A stretch of 64,000 nucleotides of DNA, taken from NCBI GenBank assembly GCA_903876795.1, contig CAIRBK010000024.1, positions 1 through 64,000 of the forward strand, in the 5' to 3' direction. Under the pieces are notes generated by a model. The model saw only the letters and a program-made list of their open reading frames with translations. It did not search any database and was not told the DNA's origin. A program made the translations under genes and the position numbers. This document shows positions 15,215 to 23,926 of this stretch, one piece after another; within the stretch, counting starts at the first letter, position 1, and every line of letters begins with the position of its first letter. The DNA comes from an uncultured Verrucomicrobiota bacterium. Lineage in GTDB: Bacteria; Verrucomicrobiota; Verrucomicrobiia; Opitutales; Opitutaceae.

Positions 15215-17125
15215 TCACTCCTTCTGGGCGGGCGTGGCGCGGGGACGTTTGGTGACGGGTGTCGAGGACGGGGCCCGGCTGGCGGGTGGCCGGGATTTCC
15301 CGCGACGGCCGCCGGGGACGTAGGCGCGGATGGTCGTGCCGGTTCCCGGTGAGGAGACGATGCTGAAGCAGCCGCCGACCATGTCGACGCGCTCGCGCAT
15401 GCCGCTCACGCCGAGGCGGTCCACCCAGGCGGCGGAGCCGAGTCGGGCGACGTCGAAGGCCTTGCCGTCGTCGCAAATCTCCAGGCTCACGCCGCTGCGG
15501 ACCTTGTGGAGTGAAACGTGTACTTCGCGGGCCCGGGCGTGTTTGGCGACATTGATGAGCGCCTCCTGGGCAACGCGGTAGAGCACGGTGCGCTTTTCGG
15601 TGTCGAGGGTGTCGACTCCCTCGTCGGCGTGGAAGTGGACGACCCGTCCCTTGCGCCGGGGCAGCTCTTCGATGTAGGAGCGCAGGGCGGGGATGAGACC
15701 GAGTTCGTCGAGCATGGCGGGGCGCAGCTCGCGGGCGAATTGATGGACGACGTGCACCGAACGGGTCACGAGACGGTGAACCGGGGCGAGATCCTTGCGG
15801 ATGTTGAGCGGGTCCAGGGCGGCCTTCTTGGAAAAGGCCGCCAGGCGCACGTTGATGCCGACCAGAAGCTGGACGATGCCGTCGTGGAGCTCCCGGCTGA
15901 TCTCTTTGCGCTGGTCCTCCTGCATGCGGAGGATGTTGCGGGAGAGGTGGCGGAGTTTTTCCTGCAATTGTCGGGATTCCGCGAGCAGTTTTTGGGCGCG
16001 TTGCTCGCTCTTGGTCAGTGCGGTTTCCACGGACTGGCGTCTCACGATTTCACGCCGCAGGCTCTCGTTGTAGGCGGTTATGTGGTGAAGGCGGCGCCCG
16101 GCCTGATCGGCGCGAATGCGCTCGGTGACGTTCTTGAAAAAGCAGACCACGCCATAGTCGCCGCCCGGGAGGGTGACGCGCTGGATCTGCCATTCGTAGA
16201 TTTCTTTGACGCGGCGCTTGTCGCGGCGTTCGGCAAGCTCGGGGGACTGGTAGGCGGTGCCTGTCTCCAGGGTTTGCCGGAAGCGGTCGAGGACGCGCTC
16301 CAGCGCGGTCCGCGCGGCCTGTTCCGGCCAGACGGCGTGGATGATCTCCGCAAAGTCCCGGCCGATCAACGGCTGGCACCGGCCCAGCAGGGGAAGCGCC
16401 ATGGGGTTGATCTGCTGAAGGCGGAACTGTGGACCGATCACGAAGACGCCGAACGGGGCCTGTTCGACGAGGGTGGAGAACAGGATCTTGCTGCGAAGCA
16501 TCAGGTTTTCGGCCGTTTTTCGATCCGTGATATCGACGACAACGATGCGGCATTCGGCAAGCATCGGGGAGCGATGCCCCTCGATGTGGACGCTGCGGTG
16601 CGGCCGGTTTTCTCCCATCAGCTCGAATTCGGCGGACTGCTTGGCGTCGTCGGAAAAGACGCGGGTGATGAAAGCCTCGAAACGGGTGCGCAGCCCGGGC
16701 CAGATCAACCGGGTGAAGGAGCTGTTCAGAATTTGATCGCCGGGCAGGCCGACCAGCTTCGCGCCGGTGCGGTTGACCTGGCGGATCACACCTTCGGGCG
16801 AAAGCGTGAAATAGCCCACGGGGGCGAAGTCGTAGAGGTCGGTGTATTTGTCGAGATAGGACTGGATCTCGGCCTTGTTTCGCCGGAGTTCCTCGTTTTG
16901 CATCTCCAGTTCGATGCGGTGGACCTCGAGCTCGTGCAGCAGGCGCGACTCCATCAACGCAGTGGCGGGCTTCGAGGATTTGTGCGGGCCCGCCGGCCGG
17001 CGCGGCAGCACGGGACTTTTTGCCGCGTTCACAGGGATATAGTCCTCACGCGTCATGGTTTTTGAAGAGTCCAGCGGAGGGCATAGGGTCGCCGTTGGCA
17101 ACGCGTCGGTTTCGTAGTCAGGCAT
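15215..17125 (-). CDS. Double-PAS sensor histidine kinase (HisKA_3/NarL type)
   Basis: A 636-aa soluble kinase. Residues about 60-95 form a coiled coil (HRIELEMQNEELRRNK), followed by two PAS domains: the first near YDFAPVGYFTLSPEG, the second near EQAPFGVFVIGPQF and ending FKNVTERIRAD. A HisKA_3 helix carries the phospho-His in KEISRELHDGIVQLL. The ATPase domain has VAQEALINVAKHAR, ICDDGKAF (a somewhat altered G1 box) and GVSGMRERVDMVGG. The last ~35 residues are basic and Pro/Ser-rich. No LuxR-type partner sits next to it, so it may signal to the NarL-type regulator at 6280-6909. It starts 20 bp after the nucleotidyltransferase-like gene. Confidence 0.92.
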   Translation of the reverse strand: MPDYETDALPTATLCPPLDSSKTMTREDYIPVNAAKSPVLPRRPAGPHKSSKPATALMESRLLHELEVHRIELEMQNEELRRNKAEIQSYLDKYTDLYDFAPVGYFTLSPEGVIRQVNRTGAKLVGLPGDQILNSSFTRLIWPGLRTRFEAFITRVFSDDAKQSAEFELMGENRPHRSVHIEGHRSPMLAECRIVVVDITDRKTAENLMLRSKILFSTLVEQAPFGVFVIGPQFRLQQINPMALPLLGRCQPLIGRDFAEIIHAVWPEQAARTALERVLDRFRQTLETGTAYQSPELAERRDKRRVKEIYEWQIQRVTLPGGDYGVVCFFKNVTERIRADQAGRRLHHITAYNESLRREIVRRQSVETALTKSEQRAQKLLAESRQLQEKLRHLSRNILRMQEDQRKEISRELHDGIVQLLVGINVRLAAFSKKAALDPLNIRKDLAPVHRLVTRSVHVVHQFARELRPAMLDELGLIPALRSYIEELPRRKGRVVHFHADEGVDTLDTEKRTVLYRVAQEALINVAKHARAREVHVSLHKVRSGVSLEICDDGKAFDVARLGSAAWVDRLGVSGMRERVDMVGGCFSIVSSPGTGTTIRAYVPGGRRGKSRPPASRAPSSTPVTKRPRATPAQKE

Positions 17126-17145
17126 GTTATACGGGGTAGAAGAGT

Positions 17146-18309
17146 TCAGCTTACACGCCTCCAGAGGGTTTCGAACGCGGCCACCTCCGGGCGGAACGCG
17201 TCATCGTCGCGGGGTTGCTCCCACAGCAGGCGCGCGAGCAGCCGCAACACGGTGTCGCGCGGGTGGAGCAGGCGGCTGGACGAGAGCAGGCTCCTCGGGC
17301 CGCCGTGCCGGAGTTTGACGAGGAGATTGCGGAGCGGGCGGGTGTGGGGGCAGAGGTCGGGTGCGTTTTCGGCGTAGTCGCCCATCGAGGCGAAGTCACG
17401 GCCCAGCCGGCGCGACTCGTGCCAGAGCCAGACCGACCCCGCCAGCGCAGTCACGGCGGCGTGGCGGATCCGCAGGGACTCGCGGGGTGTGCCGCCGCGC
17501 GCAGGATGCAGTTTGAAGAACACGCTGCGGCCGTGGCGGTGGACCACGTCGTCGAGCCAGGGCGGCGGATGGGCCGGGTCGAAGTGGCGGAGGCGACGGC
17601 GACGCTCCAGGCAGCTCCAATGATAACGCCCGTGTGCGGCCAGCACGGCGTCGCCGAGGGCGAGCTCGGCCTTGGCGAGGTTGCGTTCGACGAAGTCGGC
17701 GTCATCGGGGGTGAAATCGGTCCGTCCCAGACGCTCCCGCGCCAAAAGCAGGCCGGCGCACCGGTTCATCAACAACCGGGTGATTTCCCACGCCGGTATG
17801 GCGGAGGCGTCCCGATGATGCCCGAGCCGGGCGAGACAGTCGGTCGCTCCCCAAAGCCGCCGGTGGCCCATGACCAGATCGTAGGAAAACATGTCCACGT
17901 GGGCGCGGCGCAGGACATCCAGGGAGGTGATTTTGAACTCCACCTCCACGCCTGCCCGGGGAGTCAGAATCTCGCCGAGCACCTGAAGCGGCAGCGCGTG
18001 CCGATGTTCGCCCAGAAAGCGGTTGCCGCGCACGCACACGTAGAACTCGAGGTCGTTGTAGGGCCGGTCGCCGTGCGCGGTGCGCAGCACGCCGCCTTCG
18101 CCCCGGCCATAGCCGCCGCCCAGGAGAACGGCTTCCAGGCGCTCGGGCGGAATGAGCCCGCGCACGCCGGCGAGCAGATCGGCGCAGACGGACGCGAGGT
18201 GCGCCTCGAGCGCGGCATCACCGTCGAGCGTGAACCGCCCGTTGCCTTCGCGGGGTGCCGTCTCCGACGCCAAGCGACCGGCCAGCCGCAGCTCCCGGAG
18301 CGCGATCAT
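17146..18309 (-). CDS. Nucleotidyltransferase-like protein of unknown function
   Basis: A 387-aa protein with no confident family name. Residues 62-90 resemble the active-site strand-turn-strand of pol-beta-type nucleotidyltransferases: Gly-rich GGGYGRGEGG (64-73) followed by NDLEF (Asp86, Glu88), with a possible third acidic residue at Glu124 (VEVEFKI). The C-terminal half is helical and rich in Arg, Leu and Trp. The ATG at 18309 overlaps the stop of the GT2 gene by 4 nt, so the two products probably act on the same substrate. It may modify a sugar or lipid head group with a nucleotide; that is inference from fold resemblance and context only. Confidence 0.75.
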   Translation of the reverse strand: MIALRELRLAGRLASETAPREGNGRFTLDGDAALEAHLASVCADLLAGVRGLIPPERLEAVLLGGGYGRGEGGVLRTAHGDRPYNDLEFYVCVRGNRFLGEHRHALPLQVLGEILTPRAGVEVEFKITSLDVLRRAHVDMFSYDLVMGHRRLWGATDCLARLGHHRDASAIPAWEITRLLMNRCAGLLLARERLGRTDFTPDDADFVERNLAKAELALGDAVLAAHGRYHWSCLERRRRLRHFDPAHPPPWLDDVVHRHGRSVFFKLHPARGGTPRESLRIRHAAVTALAGSVWLWHESRRLGRDFASMGDYAENAPDLCPHTRPLRNLLVKLRHGGPRSLLSSSRLLHPRDTVLRLLARLLWEQPRDDDAFRPEVAAFETLWRRVS

Positions 18310-19184
18310 GCGGCGACCTCTCCCGGATGCATGGAGGCCCCGGCCCGGGCGCCATCGGCGCGCCCGCAACGCTGAGCCCAGCGGATGCGCCGGTCGCGCG
18401 GCCATTCGAGGAGCCGCCCCGCACGCAGGCAGAAGGCCAGGTCGCGCCGCGAGTCGTTGAGCCAGCCCAGGGCCAGAGACGGCCAGCCGGATGCTTCGGT
18501 GCGGGGGGCGGCACCCATCGCATGAAGGGCCCACGCCTCGCCAAAGCTGCGCTTGTAGGCCTGGCGGGGAGTGTAGTTGTGCGAGTGCATGACCACCGAG
18601 GACGGACAATAGGCGACGCGGCGGCCCTGGGCCCGGCACCACCGGGCGAACTCGTCGTCCTCCGAATACTGGAGGGATTCGAGGAAGCCGCGCCGCTCCC
18701 AGATTTCGCGCCGAAGCCCGCTGCTCACCATGCTGAAAAAGTGCTCCCAGCGGGCGGATTCCCGGCGCTCGCCGAAGCAGCGATCGTAGTCGGCGGCGAA
18801 GACGGCGCGGCAGCCGGGCCGGGGAATCTGCCGGCCGAAGACGGCGGCCGTGCCGGGATCGCGCAAGGCCTCGACCAAGGGGCGCAGCCAGCCGGGGCCC
18901 TGCGGGGTGGCGTCGGCGTTGAGAAAGATGGCGATTTCGGTGCGGGCCAGGGCCATGCCGGTGTTCAAAACACGGCCGGGCTTGTAATCGTGCGGGAGGA
19001 TTTGGACGAAGTGGCGCGGCGAGGCGCGGCGGATGAGTTCGGGCGAGCCGTCGGAGGAACCCGAGTCGATCACGATCAACTCCTGATTGGCGTAGTCCTG
19101 CGCCTTTAACGCGGGCAAGGTTTCGCGCAAGGCCCAGGCCTCGTTGAAGGATCGCAGGATGATGGTGACGGGCGGGTCGCTCAT
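18306..19184 (-). CDS. Glycosyltransferase family 2 (GT-A)
   Basis: A 292-aa GT-A glycosyltransferase starting at ATG 19184. The nucleotide-binding start VTIILRSFNEAWALRETL, the ELIVIDSGSSDGS loop, the DXD-like FLNADATP and the acceptor motif QYSEDDEFARWCR (ED in place of the catalytic base) are classical GT2 features and resemble rhamnosyltransferase-type enzymes. It is cytoplasmic, with no membrane segment. It heads a minus-strand run with the nucleotidyltransferase-like gene (4-nt overlap), a PAS kinase and an acyltransferase. It is divergent from the O-antigen ligase gene across 150 bp, which probably contains both promoters. Confidence 0.93.
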   Translation of the reverse strand: MSDPPVTIILRSFNEAWALRETLPALKAQDYANQELIVIDSGSSDGSPELIRRASPRHFVQILPHDYKPGRVLNTGMALARTEIAIFLNADATPQGPGWLRPLVEALRDPGTAAVFGRQIPRPGCRAVFAADYDRCFGERRESARWEHFFSMVSSGLRREIWERRGFLESLQYSEDDEFARWCRAQGRRVAYCPSSVVMHSHNYTPRQAYKRSFGEAWALHAMGAAPRTEASGWPSLALGWLNDSRRDLAFCLRAGRLLEWPRDRRIRWAQRCGRADGARAGASMHPGEVAA

Positions 19185-19334
19185 GGGCCAAACACCCACC
19201 CTAATCGAAGGGTGCCGCCCGGGGGCATGGGGTGTTACCCTACGCGGTCGTGGGACACGACCCAATGAACGCCGGGCGGGCCTCCGGGCATAATGGGCGA
19301 CTGCGGCCGGACGTGCGGGACACGCGGTCGCTTT

Positions 19335-20777
19335 ATGGAACTCAAACACTTCGTGGCCCTGACCCTGATCGCCGCCGCAACCGGCGGGGCGGCCCTGCTG
19401 TCGGTGCTTTCCCAGCGCCTGCGCGACCTCATGTTTCTGCTGATGGTGGCGGGCGCGGCGGTGACGGAGCGGTTGGACGTGAATTTCCTGAGTCACGAGT
19501 GGTATCGCGGCACCTCTCGCGGGATCGAAGTGTCGCTGGTGGACATCCTGGCCTTTGGCGTCCTGGCCGGTTCGCTGCTCGTCCCGCGGCAGCGCGAGTC
19601 GCGCTGGTTTTGGCCGGCGGGGCTCGGGTTTATGGTGATTTTTTCAATCTATTGCGCGGGCTCCGTGTTGGGTTCGGAGCCGAAGATTTTCGGGGTGTTC
19701 GAGCTGTGGAAACTGGCGCGCGGCCTCGGCTTCATGCTGGCGGCGGCGATGTTTGCGCGCACCGGCCGCGAGTTGCGGCTGTTGGTCCTGGGTCTGGTGA
19801 TCGCGGCGGGCCTCGAGATGCTCATCGGCCTGAGGCAGCGCCTGCTCCTGGGCATGCAGCGCGTGCCGGGCAGCATCGACCACCCCAACAGCCTTTCGAT
19901 GTATCTGTGCCTGCTCGGGCCGGTGCTCATGGCCGCGGCCGCCGCCGACTTCCCCAGGTGGCTTCGCCGGGCGGCGACGATCGGCCTCGGGGCGGCGGCG
20001 GTCACGGTCCTGCTGACGCTGTCGCGGGCCGGTGTCCCCGCGTTTGCGCTGGGCGTCGCCGGAGCGGCCCTGTGGTGCGTCTCATGGCGCCTCACGTTTA
20101 AAAAAATCTTTGTGCTCGGGGCGGCGGCGGCGCTCTCCGCCGGGTTGATCATCGCGTCCTGGGGGCCGTTGATGGCGCGCTACGGCGAGGCCACGCTGGC
20201 CGAGGAATACACGGAGCCTGGCGACGGCCGCGGCATCTACCTGCGCTGGGCGGCGACGATCCTGGAGGACCATCCCTGGGGAGTGGGGCTCAACAACTGG
20301 TCCCATGCGGTGAGCAAGACCTACGGTGCCCGGCAGGGCGCCATGTACGCGGATTATGACACGCGCCGCGAGGCCGCCGCCCTGCGCGGCGGCGAGCGCA
20401 CCCACTATGCGGCGCCCGCCCACAATCTCGGGGCGCTGGTGGCCGGCGAGCTCGGCCTGGCCGGGCTGGGGTTGTTCTCCCTGCTCTGGCTGCGCTGGTT
20501 CCAGATCGGCGCGGGGTTTCTCTCGCGCCGATCGGACGATCCGATGCACGCGATCGGGGTGGGGATCTTTTTCGGGATCGTCGCCGTGTTCCTGCAAAGC
20601 CAGACCGAGTGGACGTGGCGCCACGCGCCCATCTTCATCACGTTTCACATCCTGGTCGGCGTGCTGGCCGCGCTTCACTGGCATCGGAAAAACATCCGTC
20701 GTGCGGCGCGGTCGCAACCGGAGGAGATTTTCTTGGACGCGGCGCCGCCGAGTCCTGCGGAGGCCGTCGCGCCATGA
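19335..20777 (+). CDS. O-antigen ligase / polysaccharide polymerase (Wzy/WaaL family)
   Basis: A 480-aa integral membrane protein from ATG 19335 (an in-frame ATG at 19293 would add 14 unlikely residues). It has about ten to twelve hydrophobic segments and the large periplasmic loop of the Wzy_C/O-antigen ligase family, with SIDHPNSLSMYLCL before the loop and HPWGVGLNNWSHAV plus HNLGALVAGELGLAGLG inside and after it. Such proteins polymerise lipid-linked repeat units or join them to an acceptor. Its stop overlaps the start of the GT4 gene (ATGA). In this locus it is the best candidate for the polymerase feeding the Wzc/Wza exporter. Confidence 0.9.
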   Translation: MELKHFVALTLIAAATGGAALLSVLSQRLRDLMFLLMVAGAAVTERLDVNFLSHEWYRGTSRGIEVSLVDILAFGVLAGSLLVPRQRESRWFWPAGLGFMVIFSIYCAGSVLGSEPKIFGVFELWKLARGLGFMLAAAMFARTGRELRLLVLGLVIAAGLEMLIGLRQRLLLGMQRVPGSIDHPNSLSMYLCLLGPVLMAAAAADFPRWLRRAATIGLGAAAVTVLLTLSRAGVPAFALGVAGAALWCVSWRLTFKKIFVLGAAAALSAGLIIASWGPLMARYGEATLAEEYTEPGDGRGIYLRWAATILEDHPWGVGLNNWSHAVSKTYGARQGAMYADYDTRREAAALRGGERTHYAAPAHNLGALVAGELGLAGLGLFSLLWLRWFQIGAGFLSRRSDDPMHAIGVGIFFGIVAVFLQSQTEWTWRHAPIFITFHILVGVLAALHWHRKNIRRAARSQPEEIFLDAAPPSPAEAVAP

Positions 20778-22033
20778 ACGTCGCCCACGTGTTGCGCAAA
20801 TACAATCCGGCCGAGTGGGGCGGCACGGAGACTGCGTTGCAGCGGCTGTGCGACGGGCTGCGCGGCCAAGCGGTCAGGTCGGTCGTGTTCAGTCCGCGCG
20901 TCGCCGGGGAGTTTGTGTCCGACCCGTTGGCCGAGGCCGGTTGTGTGATGCGGCGCTTCGATGCGGTCGTGCCGGTCTGGGGGGCGGCGCCGGAGGTCAA
21001 GCGCCAGATGATCGCCGTCGGCGGGAACCTGATGTCGTTCGACCTCATCCCGTCTCTGTGGCGGGAGCCCGGCCTGGATGTGATCCATGTACACACGATG
21101 GGACGCATCGGAGCCATCGGCCGGATGGTCGCGCGCGCGCGCGGACTCCCCCTGGTGTTCACCGCGCACGGAGGCGTGTATGACCTGCCGGACGGACTCC
21201 GGGAGACCCTCAACACGCCGGACCGGGCCGGCTGGGAGTGGGGGAAGGTTTGCGGGCTGGTGATGGGCAGCCGGCGCCTGTTGACGCGCGCCGACGCGAT
21301 CATCACCTGCAACCTCCGCGAGGCGGAGCTCATGCAACTTCACCATCCGGGCCGCCGCGTGGTGGTGCAACCTCACGGCGTGACGGCGCGCAGCTATTTC
21401 ATCGACCGCCGCGACGTGGCCCGGCTGGCCTTTCCCGAGGTCATCGAGCGCACCGTGTTGCTCTGCGTGGGGCGCATCGATCCCGTCAAAAACCAGGCCT
21501 GGCTGATCGACCGGTTGCCCGCGTTGGCGGAAAGGCATCCCGATCTCCTGCTGGTGCTGGCCGGAGCGGTCACCGACGAAGCCTACGCGGAGACGCTCAA
21601 AGCGACGATCAGGCGCAACGGCCTCGGCGGACATGTGCTGATGACCGGCGGGCTGCCGCCGGGCGATCACCGGCTGATCGGCTTGCTGCAAGAAGCGCGC
21701 GCGGTCGTGCTCCCCTCGGTTTCGGAGACCTTCGGCCTGGTGATTCTGGAGGCGTGGGCGGCGGGCACGGCGGTGATCTCCAGCCGCACTTCGGGAGCGA
21801 GCGCCTTGATCGAGCCGGGGCGCACGGGGCTGCTGTTTGATCTGGAACGCCCCGGCGGATTCCACGAGGCGGTGAACGCGCTCTGGTCGGACGCGGGGCT
21901 CGCGTTGCGCCTGGCTTCGGAAGGCCAAAGCCGCGTGCTGGCCGATTTCGACACCCAGGTTCTGGCCGGCCGCATGCGCCGGCTCTACGAAAACCTCATC
22001 GAAGAAAAAAATGCACTACGTCATTCTGCGTGA
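20774..22033 (+). CDS. Glycosyltransferase family 4 (GT-B)
   Basis: A 419-aa GT-B enzyme. The N-terminal domain begins MNVAHVLRKYNPAEWGGTE with the Gly-Gly-Thr-Glu acceptor loop. The donor domain shows LCVGRIDPVKNQAWLI and the EX7E motif in LPSVSETFGLVILEAWAAG. It is translationally coupled to the polymerase gene by an ATGA overlap, and its 3' end overlaps the deacetylase-like gene by 23 nt. It probably adds one sugar of the repeat unit; donor and acceptor cannot be inferred. Confidence 0.92.
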   Translation: MNVAHVLRKYNPAEWGGTETALQRLCDGLRGQAVRSVVFSPRVAGEFVSDPLAEAGCVMRRFDAVVPVWGAAPEVKRQMIAVGGNLMSFDLIPSLWREPGLDVIHVHTMGRIGAIGRMVARARGLPLVFTAHGGVYDLPDGLRETLNTPDRAGWEWGKVCGLVMGSRRLLTRADAIITCNLREAELMQLHHPGRRVVVQPHGVTARSYFIDRRDVARLAFPEVIERTVLLCVGRIDPVKNQAWLIDRLPALAERHPDLLLVLAGAVTDEAYAETLKATIRRNGLGGHVLMTGGLPPGDHRLIGLLQEARAVVLPSVSETFGLVILEAWAAGTAVISSRTSGASALIEPGRTGLLFDLERPGGFHEAVNALWSDAGLALRLASEGQSRVLADFDTQVLAGRMRRLYENLIEEKNALRHSA

Positions 22034-22817
22034 CGACGACACCAACGCGCTCACGCCCGTCGAGCGACTGGAGCACCTTTACCGTCCTTTTCTCGACCGG
22101 GGAATGCCCGTGAATCTGTCCGTCATCCCCGAGGTGAAGCTGGATGCGTGTTGCCCCAACGGCTGCCCCGAGCGATTCCTGCCCCTCGATTCCCCCCCGG
22201 CCGGCGGCACCCGGCGGCTGGAGGAAAACCCCGCGCTGGTCGCCTATCTGCGGGACAATCCCGGCTACCACATCGCGCAACACGGCTGTTTCCACGATTG
22301 CTTCGAGTTCGACGGGCTCGACCGGGCCGAAGCCGCGGCGCGGCTGGAGCGCGGGACGACGAGGCTGCGCGAGGCGGGTTTCGGGCGGCCGCGGGCGTTT
22401 GTCGCGCCCCACGACCGGCTTTCGCGCGCGAGCCTGCGGGAGGCCGCGCGGCGCTTCGACGTCGTCTCGACCGGCTGGTTCGAGATCGGCCGCCAGCCGC
22501 GCGCGTGGCTGCACCGTTATGCCTGGAAAAAACTCCGCCGCGCCCCGCATTGGCGGGCGGGCGGAGCCGCGCTGCTTTCGCATCCGGGCTGCCTGCTCTC
22601 CAGCGCGCGCCCCGTCGAGACCATCCTGCCGGCGATCCGCAGGCAGGTGGAAAAGGAGCGCGTCACCGTGCTGGTCACGCACTGGTGGGAATACTTCCGC
22701 GAGGGCGTGCCGGACGTGGCGTTCATCGATGTGTTGCACGCCACGGCCGACTACCTGGCGGCCACCCCCGGGTTGCGGGTGATCTCCTTCGGCGACCTGG
22801 CGGATCAGCGATTGTGA
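22011..22817 (+). CDS. Polysaccharide deacetylase-like protein (NodB/DUF2334-type fold)
   Basis: A 268-aa protein whose start HYVILRDDDTNALTP has the Asp-rich metal site of carbohydrate esterase family 4 relatives. A His-rich second motif (HIAQHGCFHDCFEF) and late His residues (LLSHPGCLLS; VTHWWEYF) could complete a zinc site. No signal peptide is present, so if it is a deacetylase it acts in the cytoplasm on a sugar nucleotide or lipid-linked intermediate. It overlaps the GT4 gene by 23 nt and the convergent uridine kinase gene by 13 bp. The fold assignment is fairly safe; the substrate is unknown. Confidence 0.8.
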   Translation: MHYVILRDDDTNALTPVERLEHLYRPFLDRGMPVNLSVIPEVKLDACCPNGCPERFLPLDSPPAGGTRRLEENPALVAYLRDNPGYHIAQHGCFHDCFEFDGLDRAEAAARLERGTTRLREAGFGRPRAFVAPHDRLSRASLREAARRFDVVSTGWFEIGRQPRAWLHRYAWKKLRRAPHWRAGGAALLSHPGCLLSSARPVETILPAIRRQVEKERVTVLVTHWWEYFREGVPDVAFIDVLHATADYLAATPGLRVISFGDLADQRL

Positions 22818-23446
22818 GGCGTGAAATCGCCCCGCGAGAGCCGCGCCGCGATCAAGGCGGCCAAGCCGTCGGGGAAAGAGGCGTCCTCGGCCTGCTCCCA
22901 GACAAAGTCGCCGTGGTGGCGGGAAGGCTCGACATGCCGCTCGTGGCCGGGCCGGGCATGGGTGTCGTAGCGATGGAGCACTTCATCGAGCGGGTGGCCG
23001 CGTTCCACGGTGTCGCGACGGATGCGGCGCGACCGCCTGAGTTCGTCGGGCGCGTGGACGAACACCTTGAGATCGAGTTCCCGGCGCAGGCTGGCATCGG
23101 CCAGCACGAAGAGCCCCTCGACGATGACCGCGGGCGAAGGCTCCAGCAGGAAAGTGGTCTCAACCCGACGATGGGTCGCGTAGTCGTAGACCGGCAAGTG
23201 GACCGGGCAACCCGCCCGCAAAGCCCTCAGGTGGTGGACGAGCAGCTCACTGTCGAGGGCCTCGGGCTGGTCGTAGTCGAGACCCCGGCGCTCGGCTTGT
23301 TCGAGATGCGGGTGGTCGCGGTAGTAGCGGTCGTGCGCGATCACCGCGCAACGCCCCGGGCCGAGGGTGCGGGCGATGTGGTCGGCCAGCCAGGTTTTGC
23401 CGGAGGCGGTCCCGCCGGCGATGCCTACGATTAAGGGCGGGTTCAT
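22805..23446 (-). CDS. udk: Uridine kinase family protein
   Basis: A 213-aa P-loop kinase from ATG 23446 (a TTG just upstream adds one Met-equivalent). Walker A is GIAGGTASGKTWLA, followed by AVIAHDRYYRDHPHLEQAERR and DYDQPEALD, the strongly conserved uridine-binding segment of uridine/cytidine kinases, and VIVEGLFVLAD as the Walker B-like strand. It phosphorylates uridine and cytidine to monophosphates in pyrimidine salvage. It converges on the polysaccharide genes with a 13-bp overlap. UMP supply for UDP-sugars would fit the neighbourhood, but a simple salvage role is enough. Confidence 0.88.
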   Translation of the reverse strand: MNPPLIVGIAGGTASGKTWLADHIARTLGPGRCAVIAHDRYYRDHPHLEQAERRGLDYDQPEALDSELLVHHLRALRAGCPVHLPVYDYATHRRVETTFLLEPSPAVIVEGLFVLADASLRRELDLKVFVHAPDELRRSRRIRRDTVERGHPLDEVLHRYDTHARPGHERHVEPSRHHGDFVWEQAEDASFPDGLAALIAARLSRGDFTPHNR

Positions 23447-23926
23447 CAACGATCAGCTCTTTTGGACGCGAGTCCGTTGTCAAGGTTCCCGCTTGGGCGT
23501 TTCGCGGGAGCCATCCGACAGCCGTGGCCGCGCGTCAACCGGTTTGCCTGTCGCCTGCGCCGGACGCGAAGGCCGCCTGCCCGGCTCCCGTGTCGAACGC
23601 TCCGGCTGCGCCTGCCGGGTCATCGAGCTGGCGGCGGAAGGGGCCCGCACGGCGGCTCTCGCCTGAAAAGCGGTGGAATTCAAAAAACCAACGCATGCCG
23701 TAGGCGGATGGTGCGTGGTCCGTCCGCCTCTTTTTCGGCGTCGACATTTTTGCGCGCACCGGCGGCGGAAATTTGGGAATGCGTGTGGCGCGGTGGCGCT
23801 TGATGAAGCGGCCGGCGGCGGGGTTCAGGAAGACCAGCGGCCCGGAGGCCGGAATAGGCTTACATGAGCCGCAGCGGTGGCCGAAAAAGCGCAAACGACG
23901 CTAAAGCCGAGACGGCGACGAAGTAT
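23447..23926. other. 480-bp stretch without a convincing gene
   Basis: Several frames stay open for 60-119 codons on both strands, as expected in GC-rich DNA, but none has a recognisable protein pattern, a good ribosome site or conserved-looking composition. The AT-richer patch at about 23675-23760 may hold the promoter for the uridine kinase or a terminator for the LytTR gene, but no clear hairpin or promoter consensus was identified. Confidence 0.4.

Noticed and set aside
16000-17000. Plus-strand open frame across the PAS kinase (515 codons)
   Set aside because: It is antisense to a gene with intact PAS, HisKA_3 and ATPase motifs, and has no recognisable domain.
23535-23894. Minus-strand frame of 119 codons in the uridine kinase-LytTR gap
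   Set aside because: Arg/Gly/Ala-rich sequence with no ribosome site, family or fold pattern.
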